NCBI RefSeq assembly: GCF_004571175.1
Contig: NZ_CP038273.1
Span: 496,001 to 560,000, forward strand
Direction: 5' to 3'
From: Legionella israelensis
GTDB lineage: Bacteria > Pseudomonadota > Gammaproteobacteria > Legionellales > Legionellaceae
DNA length: 64,000 nucleotides
This document shows positions 1-9,412 of this stretch, one piece after another. The notes under the pieces are model-generated. The model was not told where the DNA came from, ran no database searches, and saw only the letters and a list, made by a program, of their open reading frames with translations. Every line of letters starts with the position of its first letter. Positions within the stretch are counted from its first letter, which is position 1. The position numbers and the translations under genes were made by a program.

Positions 1-1071
1 ATCATCATTAGGAAATATCCTTATCACTCGTTCTCGGCGCCTGATTTCCTCGTTAATTCGCTCTTGCATGTTGGTGGTGCGAAGTCGCTTCCTGTATTTC
101 TCCGGCAACGCCATAACTACCATGGCATCGTCAAAAGCCTCCTCAAGGCAGGTAACTGATTTTGGTGCTTTTTTCTCAAAGGCATCAATAAAATCATCGC
201 GTCTACGCCTGGCTTCTTCCATATCAGGTGCCTGAAAAACAAGCTTTGCCTTTTCAGCAACATCTTTGCGGTGTCTGACAGAGCAGTGCCCGAGGATGTT
301 GCGCATCAAGTGAACTTGGCATCGTTGCCAGGTTGCACCTTGAAAGTGCTTTCTAGCCGCTTCCACAAGCCCTGCATGCTGGTCTGACACAACATACATC
401 ACGCCTTTTAGCCCACGAGATTTTAGCCATTTAAACGCTTCATCCCATGTAGCATAGCTCTCAGTGTCACCAATGCGAAGGCCCAGTATTTCACGGTAGC
501 CATCACTTCTGATACCCGAGATGGTCAAGGCTGCTCGAGACACGACTCTGTCACCATCACGACACTTGATAAACATCGCATCAACCATGATAAATGGGTA
601 GTTGTCACCATCAAACCGACGCTCGTTGAAGGCTCTGACTCTTGCATCAAGACCAGAACACAGTTGACTGACGGTTGACTTTGAAAAACTAGCACCGCAA
701 AGTTCTTCAGTAATGTTATTAACTTTTCTGGTTGATACGCCATTAACAACCATTTCCATCAGAGCCAATACAAAAGCCTGCTCACTGCGTTGATAGCGCT
801 TAAAAATATCGGTAGAAAAAGAGCCATCACGTGTCTGCGGCACTTGAAGAGTGACTGGTCCCACACGAGTGTATAGTTGTCTTGGACGGTAACCGTTACG
901 ATAGCCTATACGTTCACCTGAACGTTCATGCTTGTCTGCTCCCAGACTTTCTGACACCTGTGCCTCCAATACCTGATTCAATACACCTTCAACAAGCTTT
1001 GCGAGCCCATCCTGGCTTGATAAAAGTTCTGGAAGCAATTCCTTTCCAACTGTAATATTGTAATCCGTCAT
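1..1071 (-). CDS. IS256-family transposase (C-terminus outside window)
   Basis: This is a DDE-type (mutator/IS256) transposase that moves the surrounding element. The visible 357 codons match the 407-residue product of the complete copies, so about 50 C-terminal residues lie beyond base 1. I chose the ATG at 1071 because a GAAGGAGA ribosome binding site lies just upstream; a GTG at 1104 in the same frame would add 11 residues but lacks one. Two catalytic aspartates are recognisable, in a VDAMF context and in SDQHAGL. The third acidic residue probably lies in the QERINEEIRR stretch. No frameshift is visible, so the protein may be functional if its end is intact. Confidence 0.93.
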   Translation of the reverse strand, partial: MTDYNITVGKELLPELLSSQDGLAKLVEGVLNQVLEAQVSESLGADKHERSGERIGYRNGYRPRQLYTRVGPVTLQVPQTRDGSFSTDIFKRYQRSEQAFVLALMEMVVNGVSTRKVNNITEELCGASFSKSTVSQLCSGLDARVRAFNERRFDGDNYPFIMVDAMFIKCRDGDRVVSRAALTISGIRSDGYREILGLRIGDTESYATWDEAFKWLKSRGLKGVMYVVSDQHAGLVEAARKHFQGATWQRCQVHLMRNILGHCSVRHRKDVAEKAKLVFQAPDMEEARRRRDDFIDAFEKKAPKSVTCLEEAFDDAMVVMALPEKYRKRLRTTNMQERINEEIRRRERVIRIFPNDD

Positions 1072-1184
1072 CGCTAATCTCCTTCGATAGTTATTGTTTT
1101 TCACAACTCAATAGTACCGAATTTTAGCGATGACTCCACTCCTAAAAAGTCAACCTGAATTTACAGCAGTTTACGGACATAACC
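1..1184 (-). mobile_element. IS256-family insertion sequence, copy 1 (cut by window edge)
   Basis: The sequence matches the reverse complement of the complete copies at 14577-15970 and 18205-19598 wherever compared. The terminal repeat lies at 1157-1184 and ends in GGACATAACC, the complement of the left end of the other copies. The 8 bases after it, GGTAAAGC (1185-1192), should be one half of the target duplication; the other half lies outside the window. The insertion has removed the start of the DJ-1/PfpI gene that follows. Confidence 0.93.
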
Positions 1185-1823
1185 GGTAAAGCTCCGACCA
1201 TTGATCAAAACTCATATCATTTGCTGTACTGGAAATTTTCAAAAAAGAAACGCAATAAAGCCATTCATTTTCTTAAGACACTTGAAAATTCAGGCTTAAA
1301 TGATCCACTGAAAGCCACTGAGATAGCTGGCAATGAAAGTCAACTGGAATCTTACAGCGGTTTATTCATTCCAGGCGGTCATGCACCAATGACAGACATT
1401 GTGTTTGAGAATTGGTTTGATTCTAACGAATTTAATCATAGCACCGGCGAAATTCTCAGCCATTTTCACATGCACCGAAAACCCACCGCAGCCATTTGTC
1501 ATGGTGTCGCTGCTCTTGCAGCCGCTCCAGAACATGGTGGAAAATGGTTGTATAATGGTTATCAGATGACTTGTATTACCATGATGGCAGAATGGTTAGC
1601 TGAAGATATGCCTTTTTTTAAAACACTAAAAGGTCATATGCGCGATTATCCAACACATATGCTGCAACGTAAAGGAGCAATCATTCAACAAAAAAACATT
1701 CCTTTTCTTAGTCAGGTTGTAGAAGACCAAGAGTTAATAACAGCGCAAGATCCCTTTGCGGCAGAAGAGCTCGGCAAACAATTAAAAATTAAAATAGATA
1801 ATTATTTACACGAAAAAAAGTAA
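1185..1823 (+). pseudogene. DJ-1/PfpI family protein, 5' end removed by IS256
   Basis: The frame is open from the first base after the IS border and encodes GKAPTIDQNSYHLLYW and about 200 further residues. The nucleophile elbow AICHGVAAL (Cys in a strand-turn-helix) and an upstream PGGH motif are typical of the DJ-1/PfpI/HchA superfamily (glyoxalase III-like, chaperone or amidotransferase-like proteins). The family normally starts with an N-terminal strand carrying a conserved acidic residue, and that part is missing here. A TTG at 1221 could in theory restart translation, but no good ribosome binding site precedes it. It is best read as a gene broken by the adjacent IS256 copy; the 5' part may survive on the other side of the element. 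Substrate unknown. Confidence 0.8.
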
Positions 1824-2003
1824 CAAAGTCTCTGATTAGCCTAATGGATATCCCGCTCTCACTGAATTGGTTTATTTTCCAGAGATGCGCAAAGCATTCT
1901 ATTAGTTCTTGAGGCCAGGAGTTACCTACTGCTGCAAATACCATTTGGCAGCAGCTTGTAAAACCAAATTTATGTACATAAACTCTGGTAGAGCTCTGTA
2001 TCG

Positions 2004-2735
2004 TTATTTCACATGGGCCTCTAAAACCAGCTGATAGTACTGATAGGTTTCATCACTAACATCCAATCCATGATTACGCAGCATTTGGCTACCACCCTCT
2101 TCTTCATACATCGTATGAAGACTTTCTTCTATACCTTTATCCCCCTGTGTAAATTCGGATAAGAGCTCACGGGATTTCAAGGCATAAGGTCTGGTTTTTG
2201 CATCTGAGGGATCCACACCCTGTTGTCTTAAATCATCAAGGCTATTGAAAATGGCATACCAGGCTTTGGCATATTCCTGTCCTTTTTTTTCATCCAAATG
2301 AAAGCTGCGTTTTTTTAAGGCTTGCAATTGTTCAGAGGTATAATATTTTTCTAACATTTTAATCGACTCCACGGTTTGACAGATTTCTTCAATGGAGACT
2401 TCATGTTTGTTACTCATCAAATCACATACGTGTTTGACTTGCTGATAAATTTGCTTTTGCTGGATGAATTGCTCCTTTAAGAAGGTTAAGTGTATATCCA
2501 TCGTTTTTTGCAGTGAGATACTGTCTTTTTCAAACATCTCCTTAATGGTTTTCAGCGAAAACCCCATTTGCTTTAGCGCAACGATTTGCTGTAAACGCAT
2601 CAGATTTTGCTTGTTATATAGTCGATACCCTGAATCACTATAACCAGTAGGAGATAATAATCCTATGGAATCATAGTGACGCAAACTTCGAATAGAAACA
2701 CCTGTTCTTTTTGCAACTTCACCAATTTTAAACAC
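2004..2735 (-). CDS. MerR-family regulator, TipA-like
   Basis: The protein has 243 residues. Residues 1-70 form a MerR winged-helix DNA-binding domain (IGEVAKRTGVSIRSLRHYDS, then the GYRLY wing). A coiled dimerisation helix follows at about 75-125. The rest looks like a TipAS/antibiotic-recognition helical domain, with no metal-binding cysteine pattern of the MerR/CueR type, so the likely signal is an organic molecule. It stands alone: the IS256 scar lies downstream and an ISAs1 element has landed 145 bp upstream. A MerR-style promoter with an overlapping dyad lies 44-74 bp upstream, suggesting autoregulation. Its target is not evident here and may have been displaced by the insertions. Confidence 0.88.
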   Translation of the reverse strand: MFKIGEVAKRTGVSIRSLRHYDSIGLLSPTGYSDSGYRLYNKQNLMRLQQIVALKQMGFSLKTIKEMFEKDSISLQKTMDIHLTFLKEQFIQQKQIYQQVKHVCDLMSNKHEVSIEEICQTVESIKMLEKYYTSEQLQALKKRSFHLDEKKGQEYAKAWYAIFNSLDDLRQQGVDPSDAKTRPYALKSRELLSEFTQGDKGIEESLHTMYEEEGGSQMLRNHGLDVSDETYQYYQLVLEAHVK

Positions 2736-2778
2736 TTTTCAGTCTCCCCTTTGTCAGTTATTTTTAACTAACAAGACA

Positions 2779-2809
2779 AGGTTAAAGAATGACATAATGT
2801 GAGAGTCAA
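2779..2809 (-). promoter_or_regulatory. MerR-type promoter/operator of the TipA-like regulator
   Basis: On the minus strand a TTGACT -35 box (2804-2809) is followed after 19 bp by TAACCT (2779-2784). The long spacer is the hallmark of MerR-controlled promoters. Inside it lies the short dyad ACAT-T-ATGT. The -10 box is weak, so this is a prediction. Confidence 0.5.
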
Positions 2810-2880
2810 GCAATTAATATGAATTGTGATGTTTTCGTCTCAAAAATAATAAAATTATTTATCCCTATAAAGAAACAAAT

Positions 2881-4208
2881 CAGGGCGATTTCATCAAAGT
2901 TCAAAAATTCATCATTGAGAATGAGCTAAATTGTAGGAATATGTTTTATTAATCTGGCAAATTAAAATAAAAAATGTTAAAAATCAGGCGCCTACGTTGG
3001 TCGACGTAGATTATAAAAATCTTAAGAAGGAGCCTGATTGTGTTAGAAAGTACGCGTAAATTTGGAAAAAATCAATATTTGTTTCATTGTTTCCTATCCA
3101 TTGAGGACCCACGTGTTGGAGGGCGTTGCACGTATTCACTTTTAACGATACTGATTATTGTTTTATGCGGATTAATATGTGGCTGTGACAGTTGGAAAGC
3201 CATGGAGATTTTTGCCAGGAGCCGCAAGCGCTGGTTAAGCCAATTTATTGACGTCAGTGAAGGTTTGCCAAGCCATCACACATTGGCACGGGTATTTTCT
3301 CTGATTGACCCTTTAGAATTTGAGCGTTGTTTAAGTTCATGGATAGAAGGAATCAGTCAATTTTTTATGGATGAGCTGATTGCGATTGATGGTAAGACAA
3401 GTCGTGGCTCCTCTTATCAAAGGGGCCATAAGAAGGCGACCCATCTGGTGAATGCTTACTCCCCACGCTTATCCGTGACCCTTGGCAGCACGGTTACACC
3501 TGACAAGTCTAATGAAATAAAGGGGATACCTATACTATTAAAGGCGCTCAGTATCAAAGATAAGGTGATAACGATTGATGCAATGGGAACGCAAAAGGGA
3601 ATTGCCAATTTAATACGTCTCAAACAAGCTCATTATGTGCTTGCTTTAAAAAAGAATCATAAACGCATGCACCGAAAGGTGGATAACCTCTTTCAAAAAG
3701 CGGATTCCTTAAATTACAAGGCCATGGTTTTCCAACAAAAAGACACCAATAATTATGACCACAGCCGTTTTGAAGAAAGAACATACACCGTATTACCAGC
3801 CATGTACCTTCCTTCCTGCGGTCAACAATGGAAAGATTTAAGCGCCTATATCCGTGTGCAATCCACGCGGCATCTACCCACAGGAGACATTGAAACGGCT
3901 ACACGTTACTACATGACATCCCTGCCTTATAAAAAACACAACTTAATGCGTCAGGCAATTCGCGACCATTGGAAAATAGAAAATGGCTTGCACTACAAGT
4001 TAGATGTCGGGATGAATGAAGACCAATGTCCGATATATCGTGGATGCGCTGATATAAATTTAAGCATTATGCGTAAAATAGTCCTTAAATTATTAACCCA
4101 GGATACTTCAAACCAAGATGGCATCGCTTTAAAACGAATGAAAGCTGCCCTTTCTACTCAATATTTGAAAAAAGTGATTGGATTTTGAACTTTGATGAAA
4201 TCGCCCTG
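2881..4208 (+). mobile_element. Complete ISAs1-family insertion sequence
   Basis: The element is 1328 bp long and bounded by perfect terminal inverted repeats of at least 26 bp that begin CAGGGCGATTTCATCAAAG. Both sides carry the 9-bp target duplication GAAACAAAT (2872-2880 and 4209-4217). Intact ends, direct repeats and an intact transposase indicate a recent insertion. A small hairpin, CTACGT...ACGTAG (2992-3009), lies in the transposase leader. It inserted between the MerR gene and the kinase gene without breaking an obvious reading frame. Confidence 0.95.
3040..4188 (+). CDS. ISAs1-family DDE transposase
   Basis: The 382-residue transposase mobilises the surrounding element and belongs to the ISAs1/H-repeat-associated family. 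An N-terminal DUF4372/DDE-associated part (about 1-105) includes the VLCGLICGCDSW segment. The catalytic DDE core follows with motifs AIDGKTSRGS, TIDAMGTQK and the glutamate in HWKIENGLHY. The start is a GTG at 3040 preceded by AAGGAG, which fits better than any later ATG. The length is normal for the family and there is no internal stop, so it is probably active. Confidence 0.95.
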   Translation: MLESTRKFGKNQYLFHCFLSIEDPRVGGRCTYSLLTILIIVLCGLICGCDSWKAMEIFARSRKRWLSQFIDVSEGLPSHHTLARVFSLIDPLEFERCLSSWIEGISQFFMDELIAIDGKTSRGSSYQRGHKKATHLVNAYSPRLSVTLGSTVTPDKSNEIKGIPILLKALSIKDKVITIDAMGTQKGIANLIRLKQAHYVLALKKNHKRMHRKVDNLFQKADSLNYKAMVFQQKDTNNYDHSRFEERTYTVLPAMYLPSCGQQWKDLSAYIRVQSTRHLPTGDIETATRYYMTSLPYKKHNLMRQAIRDHWKIENGLHYKLDVGMNEDQCPIYRGCADINLSIMRKIVLKLLTQDTSNQDGIALKRMKAALSTQYLKKVIGF

Positions 4209-4325
4209 GAAACAAATCATAAAATCAATCAATATAATCTTTTTTTAAGCAAACTAGCTTATACTAATATTTAATAAGTTTTAAATAAGCCCAGTTCAGA
4301 GTTAAATAAATAATGAGTTATTATC

Positions 4326-6731
4326 ATGCCCTATCGCCATAATAAAAGCCAACATCAACGATTTACAACCATTTCTACCGATGAAGGCACTTATGAACTA
4401 TGGAATTCCTTGACTTCCAGCGAAGAGAAATGGGTAATTGAACAGTTGCGGCTGGAAAAAGGCTCTCTACCTCTTTCTAAAAAGGATGAACAACAGCAGC
4501 GACTATTATTTGGCGCCGGCCAATTTGGTAAAGTCAGATTAGCCAACAAAAATGGAAAACTCTTTGCGGTCAAAAAGATGTTGGTTAACTCACAGGAAGA
4601 AATGGATAGTCTTTTAAGAGAGTATTATTTTGGAAAATTGCTTAAAAATGCCAATATTCCTCATGCCAGCTATGGGACAGATGGAGCCATTTTACCCAAT
4701 GCCCGTGGCCATTCCACCTTTTATCTTTTTATTGATAAAGTCGCTTCACTGGGAGATGGTGATAAACTTAAATCCTTATTGAAATATATCGAGTCGGAAG
4801 AACAGCGTACACAGCTTCTATCCTATGTTGCCCACTCTTTATTGAAATCAGCAAAGAGCATGCATGCGCAGCACATTTATCATCGTGATATTAAAGCCAG
4901 TAATATCCTGCTAAACAGTACAGGGCAAGTGTATTTATCCGATTTTGGCTCTGCCATTTGTACAAACCAAGAGCTAATTTCCAATCTTTTTAATGAGGGA
5001 ATTCCTCAATATGAGGTATCCAATAAAACGGATCTGCGTTATATGAGCCCTGAATTTCATATCGCCATAGCTTCAAATATATCTTTACCTGTAGCCAGAG
5101 TATCCAGTTCGGCTTATTATGACAACTGGCGGCTTGGCTTAACTCTTCTGCAACTTTGCGGAGCCATCAAGGAGGGAGAAGGCATTCTAGCCAGCCCGAA
5201 CCATCCCACACACCATAAAGATGGAAGTGTAAGTCCTGGATGGCTCACTGAATTAAAAGAAAAAGCCCATGGTGAAGAGTTAGCGCAATTAATTAACGCT
5301 CGATATGAAAAAGAAATTGAGAAAATAAAAAGAGAGTCTCTGCATAAAATCCCAACCAAACTTCAAGAGATCATTTTTGGCTTACTGGATTTGGATGCTA
5401 CGAAAAGGCTCACATCTTCTGAGGCCTATAAACAATTACAGGATAACATACCTTCTGATACTAAACTTGTTGAAGAAGGATTTAAAAATATAGTTCACAG
5501 CCAAATCGCAGTTATTGTTAAAAACGGCATAAAAAAAGCACTGAAAACAGAAGCAGAAAGTTTTCCTAAGGACAGAAAATGGCTAAATAATGCACTGGAA
5601 CAACTGAAAGTCTTGTTAAAAGCGCCCCATACTACTGCTAAAGATATTGAAGCTTTTGTTAATTTATGGATATCAAATAAAAACAATCTTCCCAATTATT
5701 CATTGGAACACTATGAAGCAGCTCTTGATCGTATAAAAAAAATCCATGCACTCCAAAACGATGAGGAAGGAAAATCAGATGAGTTTTTACCAGAAGATCC
5801 GGAATTTGCACGTTTGACAAATGCCTTCAAAAAAGCAGCAGAGGAATTTTCAGCTTATGTCAAAGCTAAGGCAAGCAAAAACAGTGAAGCGGTAAAAGAA
5901 TCAGAAAGAATATTGCATAGTGTAAAAAAAGGCGTCAGTCACATCAAAGATTGTGTATCTTCAGATCCTGTTGAAATAACAAACCAACCTGCAACTAAGA
6001 TCACGCCTACACAAAGCATGCCAAAAGAAACGGTGGATGAAAGCGCTTTAAATACGGTTTATAACCGAACGATACAGATATTAAAGCAGTTAACACTTGG
6101 CAGATTAATGCGTCTTTCTCAACAGGAAGCAGTATCTGTCGAGCGCATGCTTGAAAAAGACAAACAATTTTTTGAGCGTATTGCAGAGAGAACCACACTG
6201 GTTAAACCTGAGCTTTTAAAGCAAATTAGTGAAAAACTGCTGCTTTTGAAAAAATTGACAGAAGATCAACAAGTCTATGTCAGTACTCAACCAATAGACA
6301 CTACACAGCTCTTAACACATGAAACAGAAGCCAAAGTATATCGAGCTCACAATAAAAAGACGAATTCAGAATATATATTTTCTGAATCCGCGCACATGAG
6401 AGCTTATCAGCTACCGTCTTCTGACAAAAATATTTTCCCGAAATTTGTCGCCCATGAAACTTTGAATAAAACACGACGTCCTGAAGAAATATATATCTAT
6501 ACGTCAAAAGAGATGGAAGGAAAGACACTTTCTACGTCCCTTGCTGACTTAAAAAAGCACGGTTCAAAGCTTAAAATATATATCAATGATCAGCTTGTGA
6601 CTTCCAAAGCTCATTCAAACAAAAAATGGTTTCGATTTTTTGAAAAAGAACATTCGAAGAAGATATCAAACCACCAGCTTAATTTTACATTTGAAGAAAT
6701 ATCACCCATAACGATATCATTAAAAAAATAA
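4326..6731 (+). CDS. Eukaryotic-like Ser/Thr protein kinase, candidate Dot/Icm effector
   Basis: The protein has 801 residues. The N-terminal half is a complete-looking kinase domain: a glycine loop GAGQFGKV (63-70), the ATP-anchoring lysine in AVKK (83), the catalytic loop HRDIKASN (186-193), the DFG magnesium loop (206-208) and a RYMSPE substrate-lobe motif. All key residues are present, so activity is expected. From about 380 onward it is a long, mostly helical, lysine- and glutamate-rich region with no recognised domain, ending in FEEISPITISLKK. There is no signal peptide or membrane segment. Legionella is known to inject kinases of this kind (LegK proteins) through the Dot/Icm system; translocation here is inference. 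The symporter gene begins 28 bp downstream. Confidence 0.9.
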   Translation: MPYRHNKSQHQRFTTISTDEGTYELWNSLTSSEEKWVIEQLRLEKGSLPLSKKDEQQQRLLFGAGQFGKVRLANKNGKLFAVKKMLVNSQEEMDSLLREYYFGKLLKNANIPHASYGTDGAILPNARGHSTFYLFIDKVASLGDGDKLKSLLKYIESEEQRTQLLSYVAHSLLKSAKSMHAQHIYHRDIKASNILLNSTGQVYLSDFGSAICTNQELISNLFNEGIPQYEVSNKTDLRYMSPEFHIAIASNISLPVARVSSSAYYDNWRLGLTLLQLCGAIKEGEGILASPNHPTHHKDGSVSPGWLTELKEKAHGEELAQLINARYEKEIEKIKRESLHKIPTKLQEIIFGLLDLDATKRLTSSEAYKQLQDNIPSDTKLVEEGFKNIVHSQIAVIVKNGIKKALKTEAESFPKDRKWLNNALEQLKVLLKAPHTTAKDIEAFVNLWISNKNNLPNYSLEHYEAALDRIKKIHALQNDEEGKSDEFLPEDPEFARLTNAFKKAAEEFSAYVKAKASKNSEAVKESERILHSVKKGVSHIKDCVSSDPVEITNQPATKITPTQSMPKETVDESALNTVYNRTIQILKQLTLGRLMRLSQQEAVSVERMLEKDKQFFERIAERTTLVKPELLKQISEKLLLLKKLTEDQQVYVSTQPIDTTQLLTHETEAKVYRAHNKKTNSEYIFSESAHMRAYQLPSSDKNIFPKFVAHETLNKTRRPEEIYIYTSKEMEGKTLSTSLADLKKHGSKLKIYINDQLVTSKAHSNKKWFRFFEKEHSKKISNHQLNFTFEEISPITISLKK

Positions 6732-6759
6732 ATTAGATTAAATTATTATCGGATCAAAA

Positions 6760-8070
6760 ATGAACAATAAATTTCAGACAATAAGAGCACAGTGGGATTC
6801 TAATCTTGATTATCTTTTAGTAACCATTGGTTCTGTCATCGGACTAGGTAATATTTTTCTGTTTCCTTTTTTTGTTGCTAAATTTGGCCCCCTTTTTATT
6901 GTTTTCTTTCTGCTGTTTGAACTGCTTATAAGTATTCCTGTGGTTCTTTCGGAATTTTTTATTGGGCGTCGCGGAAAGCAAAATCCAGTGGGTGCCATCA
7001 GTCTGCTTGCTATGGAATCAGGGGCTAATTATCGTTGGCGATGGATAGGATGGATTTGCTTTACCATTTTAGTGTTAACGCTTGGATATTACTGCCTCCA
7101 TACTTCCTCTTATTTTTATTCATTGATAGAAGAGTTGCTTCATTTCAAGAGCAACCCCGCTAAGTCTTCAGTCACTATTTCTCCTGCAAATTCAGCCTGG
7201 TCATTTTTTTATTTTCTGATTTTTCTGGCGATGACCATGGCGGTCGTTGTAAAAGGGATAAACCGTGGCCTGGAAAAGATCTCAAGAATAGTGGTTCCAT
7301 TTTTCTTTGTTCTTTTTGGTATTCTGGCCGTCTATGCTTCTTTTACAGGAGATTTTAAAGCAGCATGGCAATATCTACTTCAATTTAACGGAGAGATATC
7401 TGGCCCATTAATTGTTTCAGCCTTAATTTATGCTTTTTTTAAACTCAATACAGCCATGGGAACCATGGTGGTCTACGGCTCTTATTTGCCACCTACCACG
7501 CGTCTTGGAAAATCCACTTTAATTATTGCAGGTTTTGATCTACTCGCTTCCCTGTTATCTTATTTTATTATTTTTCCTTTGCTTTTTGCCCACATAGGCA
7601 GCGAGTTTCTTTCCCAATTCAAACTTGAAACAACCCTCAATACCTTTTTACAAATCCCGGGTGGATTCTGGTTTGCGTCTTTTTTTCTCTTAGGCACAAT
7701 CCTTGCCTCATGGATGCCTGCTATTGCATTCGCAGAAAGCGCTACTGTGACTCTGATTGAACGCGCTTCCTTAAAACGTATTACATCAACAGCCCTGATT
7801 ACCATGGTAGTCATTATTATTGGCATTCTTATGTTATGGCTTCCTGAAGAGTGGTCAATGGAAGAAATCACCCTGGAGCTTGCAGAGCAGATTTTAACTC
7901 CCATATCAGCATTACTGATTGCTCTTTTTGCGGGATGGGTAATCGGTAAAGAAACAGCAAACATTGAATTGGATTTTGGAAAAAAACTGTTCGGTATATG
8001 GCGATTTTTAATACGTTATCTAGTACCTGTTTGTATAGTTATTGTATTTACTTATCTTTTATGGATTTAG
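6760..8070 (+). CDS. Sodium:neurotransmitter symporter family (SNF/LeuT-fold) transporter
   Basis: This 436-residue inner-membrane protein has about eleven hydrophobic helices. It opens with the family signature: a charged cytosolic tail, then a first helix containing GSVIGLGNIFLFPF, where LeuT-type proteins unwind to bind sodium and substrate. Bacterial members usually import amino acids with sodium; the substrate cannot be read from sequence. It follows the kinase gene by 28 bp on the same strand and could be co-transcribed, although the functions have no obvious link. The 91-bp gap to the convergent ankyrin gene contains no clear terminator. Confidence 0.88.
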   Translation: MNNKFQTIRAQWDSNLDYLLVTIGSVIGLGNIFLFPFFVAKFGPLFIVFFLLFELLISIPVVLSEFFIGRRGKQNPVGAISLLAMESGANYRWRWIGWICFTILVLTLGYYCLHTSSYFYSLIEELLHFKSNPAKSSVTISPANSAWSFFYFLIFLAMTMAVVVKGINRGLEKISRIVVPFFFVLFGILAVYASFTGDFKAAWQYLLQFNGEISGPLIVSALIYAFFKLNTAMGTMVVYGSYLPPTTRLGKSTLIIAGFDLLASLLSYFIIFPLLFAHIGSEFLSQFKLETTLNTFLQIPGGFWFASFFLLGTILASWMPAIAFAESATVTLIERASLKRITSTALITMVVIIIGILMLWLPEEWSMEEITLELAEQILTPISALLIALFAGWVIGKETANIELDFGKKLFGIWRFLIRYLVPVCIVIVFTYLLWI

Positions 8071-8161
8071 ATGTCCTTTAATATTTTTGAAAATAGTAAT
8101 AACTCTCCGTAAGTGACGAAAAAACCTGTTGATACGGTAACAAACGGAAAGTAATTCAAAA

Positions 8162-9292
8162 TCAAGTCAGAGAAGGCTCGAGCTGAACACCATTCATAAT
8201 TTGTTTAATACAAACTATGTTTTCAGCCCTTTCTTGTCTATCAGGCAATGTGGCAACAAAAGACCTGTTTTCAGGAAAACCTGATTCCCCAAAAGGTGTA
8301 TTATCAAGCAAGCTTTCAATTAGCTCTGCTGCATCTTTATATTCGTAATCCAAAAGATCAGCAGGAGTCCTGCCCATCAAATCCACACTATCTTTATCGG
8401 CACCATGCTCGAGCAACATTTTAACAAGCATTGGATCGTCACCTCTTAAGCAGGCAATATGCAAGGCCGTCATGGCGTTTTTTAAATGAATGCAATTTAC
8501 ATCAGCATGATTGTCCAATAAAGCTTCAATAATAGGTTTCTGGGATTTTTTATCTGTTTTTGCTTGCCCGACTACTGAATCCGTATCTACGTGATTCCAG
8601 CCTTTCGTTACTGCTAAAAGCAATGGATTATTACCAAATTCTACAGAATATTTATCGATTGAAGCACCTGCCTTAATGAGTGAAAGCGCATTTTCAGTCA
8701 AACTGTTTGCAATACTGATCATTAAAGGAGTTCCATAAATAGAAACAAGAGAGTCACTACCGTCAGAAGTACAATGAAATTCGGGCAAGTCAATGGTTTC
8801 TTTTAATTTTTCGGGGTTGCCCTGAAAAAGACTTATTAATAGATGGTTTTGTTTTACAATATTGCCAAAACAAGGTAAAGCAGGTCCAATGGCAATTTTC
8901 ATTCCATAAGCATTGTATCTAATTTTAGATAAATAAACCTCCGAGATATTACTCGATGAAGGTATAACAACATCATAACCTGTCTTGAAATCAGTAAAAA
9001 GAATTTTACTCGATTCAATCGCACTAAAAATATACAGATAATCTTTTTTCAATTGTTCAGCAACATTCAGGCGTGATTGCTCCAATGTATTTTCCATTTT
9101 TTCCAGGGCAATAGCCAATGACGAATTTTGCTCAGGCGCATTCATAAAAATGTTTTCACTATATTCTGTCCATTTGCCAATGATGTATTCATTAAAAAAA
9201 TCAAGATCGTCCATTAATACATTTTTTCTAAATAGAAATGGAATAAAAATCTGTGTTGTTGGTTTTTCTATAGGGGATTGTTCAAAAAACAT
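8162..9292 (-). CDS. Ankyrin-repeat protein, candidate effector
   Basis: The protein has 376 residues. The first 150 residues or so are unrecognised. They are followed by three to four ankyrin repeats, for example GTPLMISIANSLTENALSL, TALHIACLRGDDPMLVKMLL and a final GRTPADLL repeat. Ankyrin repeats bind other proteins, and in Legionella they are common in effectors that act in the host cell. There is no signal peptide or membrane segment, which suits a Dot/Icm substrate, but secretion is inference. The gene is monocistronic, convergent with the symporter gene and driven by a good promoter. Confidence 0.85.
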   Translation of the reverse strand: MFFEQSPIEKPTTQIFIPFLFRKNVLMDDLDFFNEYIIGKWTEYSENIFMNAPEQNSSLAIALEKMENTLEQSRLNVAEQLKKDYLYIFSAIESSKILFTDFKTGYDVVIPSSSNISEVYLSKIRYNAYGMKIAIGPALPCFGNIVKQNHLLISLFQGNPEKLKETIDLPEFHCTSDGSDSLVSIYGTPLMISIANSLTENALSLIKAGASIDKYSVEFGNNPLLLAVTKGWNHVDTDSVVGQAKTDKKSQKPIIEALLDNHADVNCIHLKNAMTALHIACLRGDDPMLVKMLLEHGADKDSVDLMGRTPADLLDYEYKDAAELIESLLDNTPFGESGFPENRSFVATLPDRQERAENIVCIKQIMNGVQLEPSLT

Positions 9293-9324
9293 AGTGATCT
9301 TTTTTTATTTCAATTAAATTAATT

Positions 9325-9353
9325 ATTTTACATTCTTTATTGATTTTAATCAA
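9325..9353 (-). promoter_or_regulatory. Sigma70-like promoter of the ankyrin gene
   Basis: On the minus strand TTGATT (9348-9353) and TAAAAT (9325-9330) are separated by exactly 17 bp and lie 33-61 bp upstream of the ankyrin start codon. Confidence 0.6.
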
Positions 9354-9412
9354 TTCATGGCATCGCAAACGTCTTTTAAAGTTTCCTCTTGCACGACGAT
9401 ATTGTATAAATT

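Noticed and set aside
525-749. Small minus-strand ORF of 74 codons, repeated on the plus strand at 15012 and 18640
   Set aside because: It is an out-of-frame shadow inside the IS256 transposase and repeats only because the IS repeats.
1929-1954. Terminator hairpin CTGCTGC...GGCAGCAG between the PfpI fragment and MerR gene
   Set aside because: The stem has a bulge and no T-run in either direction, so function is not supported.
4270-4300. PmrA-type box before the kinase gene (CTAATATTTAATAAG)
   Set aside because: Only loosely like the Legionella PmrA consensus and easily expected by chance in AT-rich DNA.
7560-7964. 134-codon minus-strand ORF opposite the symporter
   Set aside because: Antisense to a clear membrane-protein gene; arginine/serine-rich composition without a start signal.
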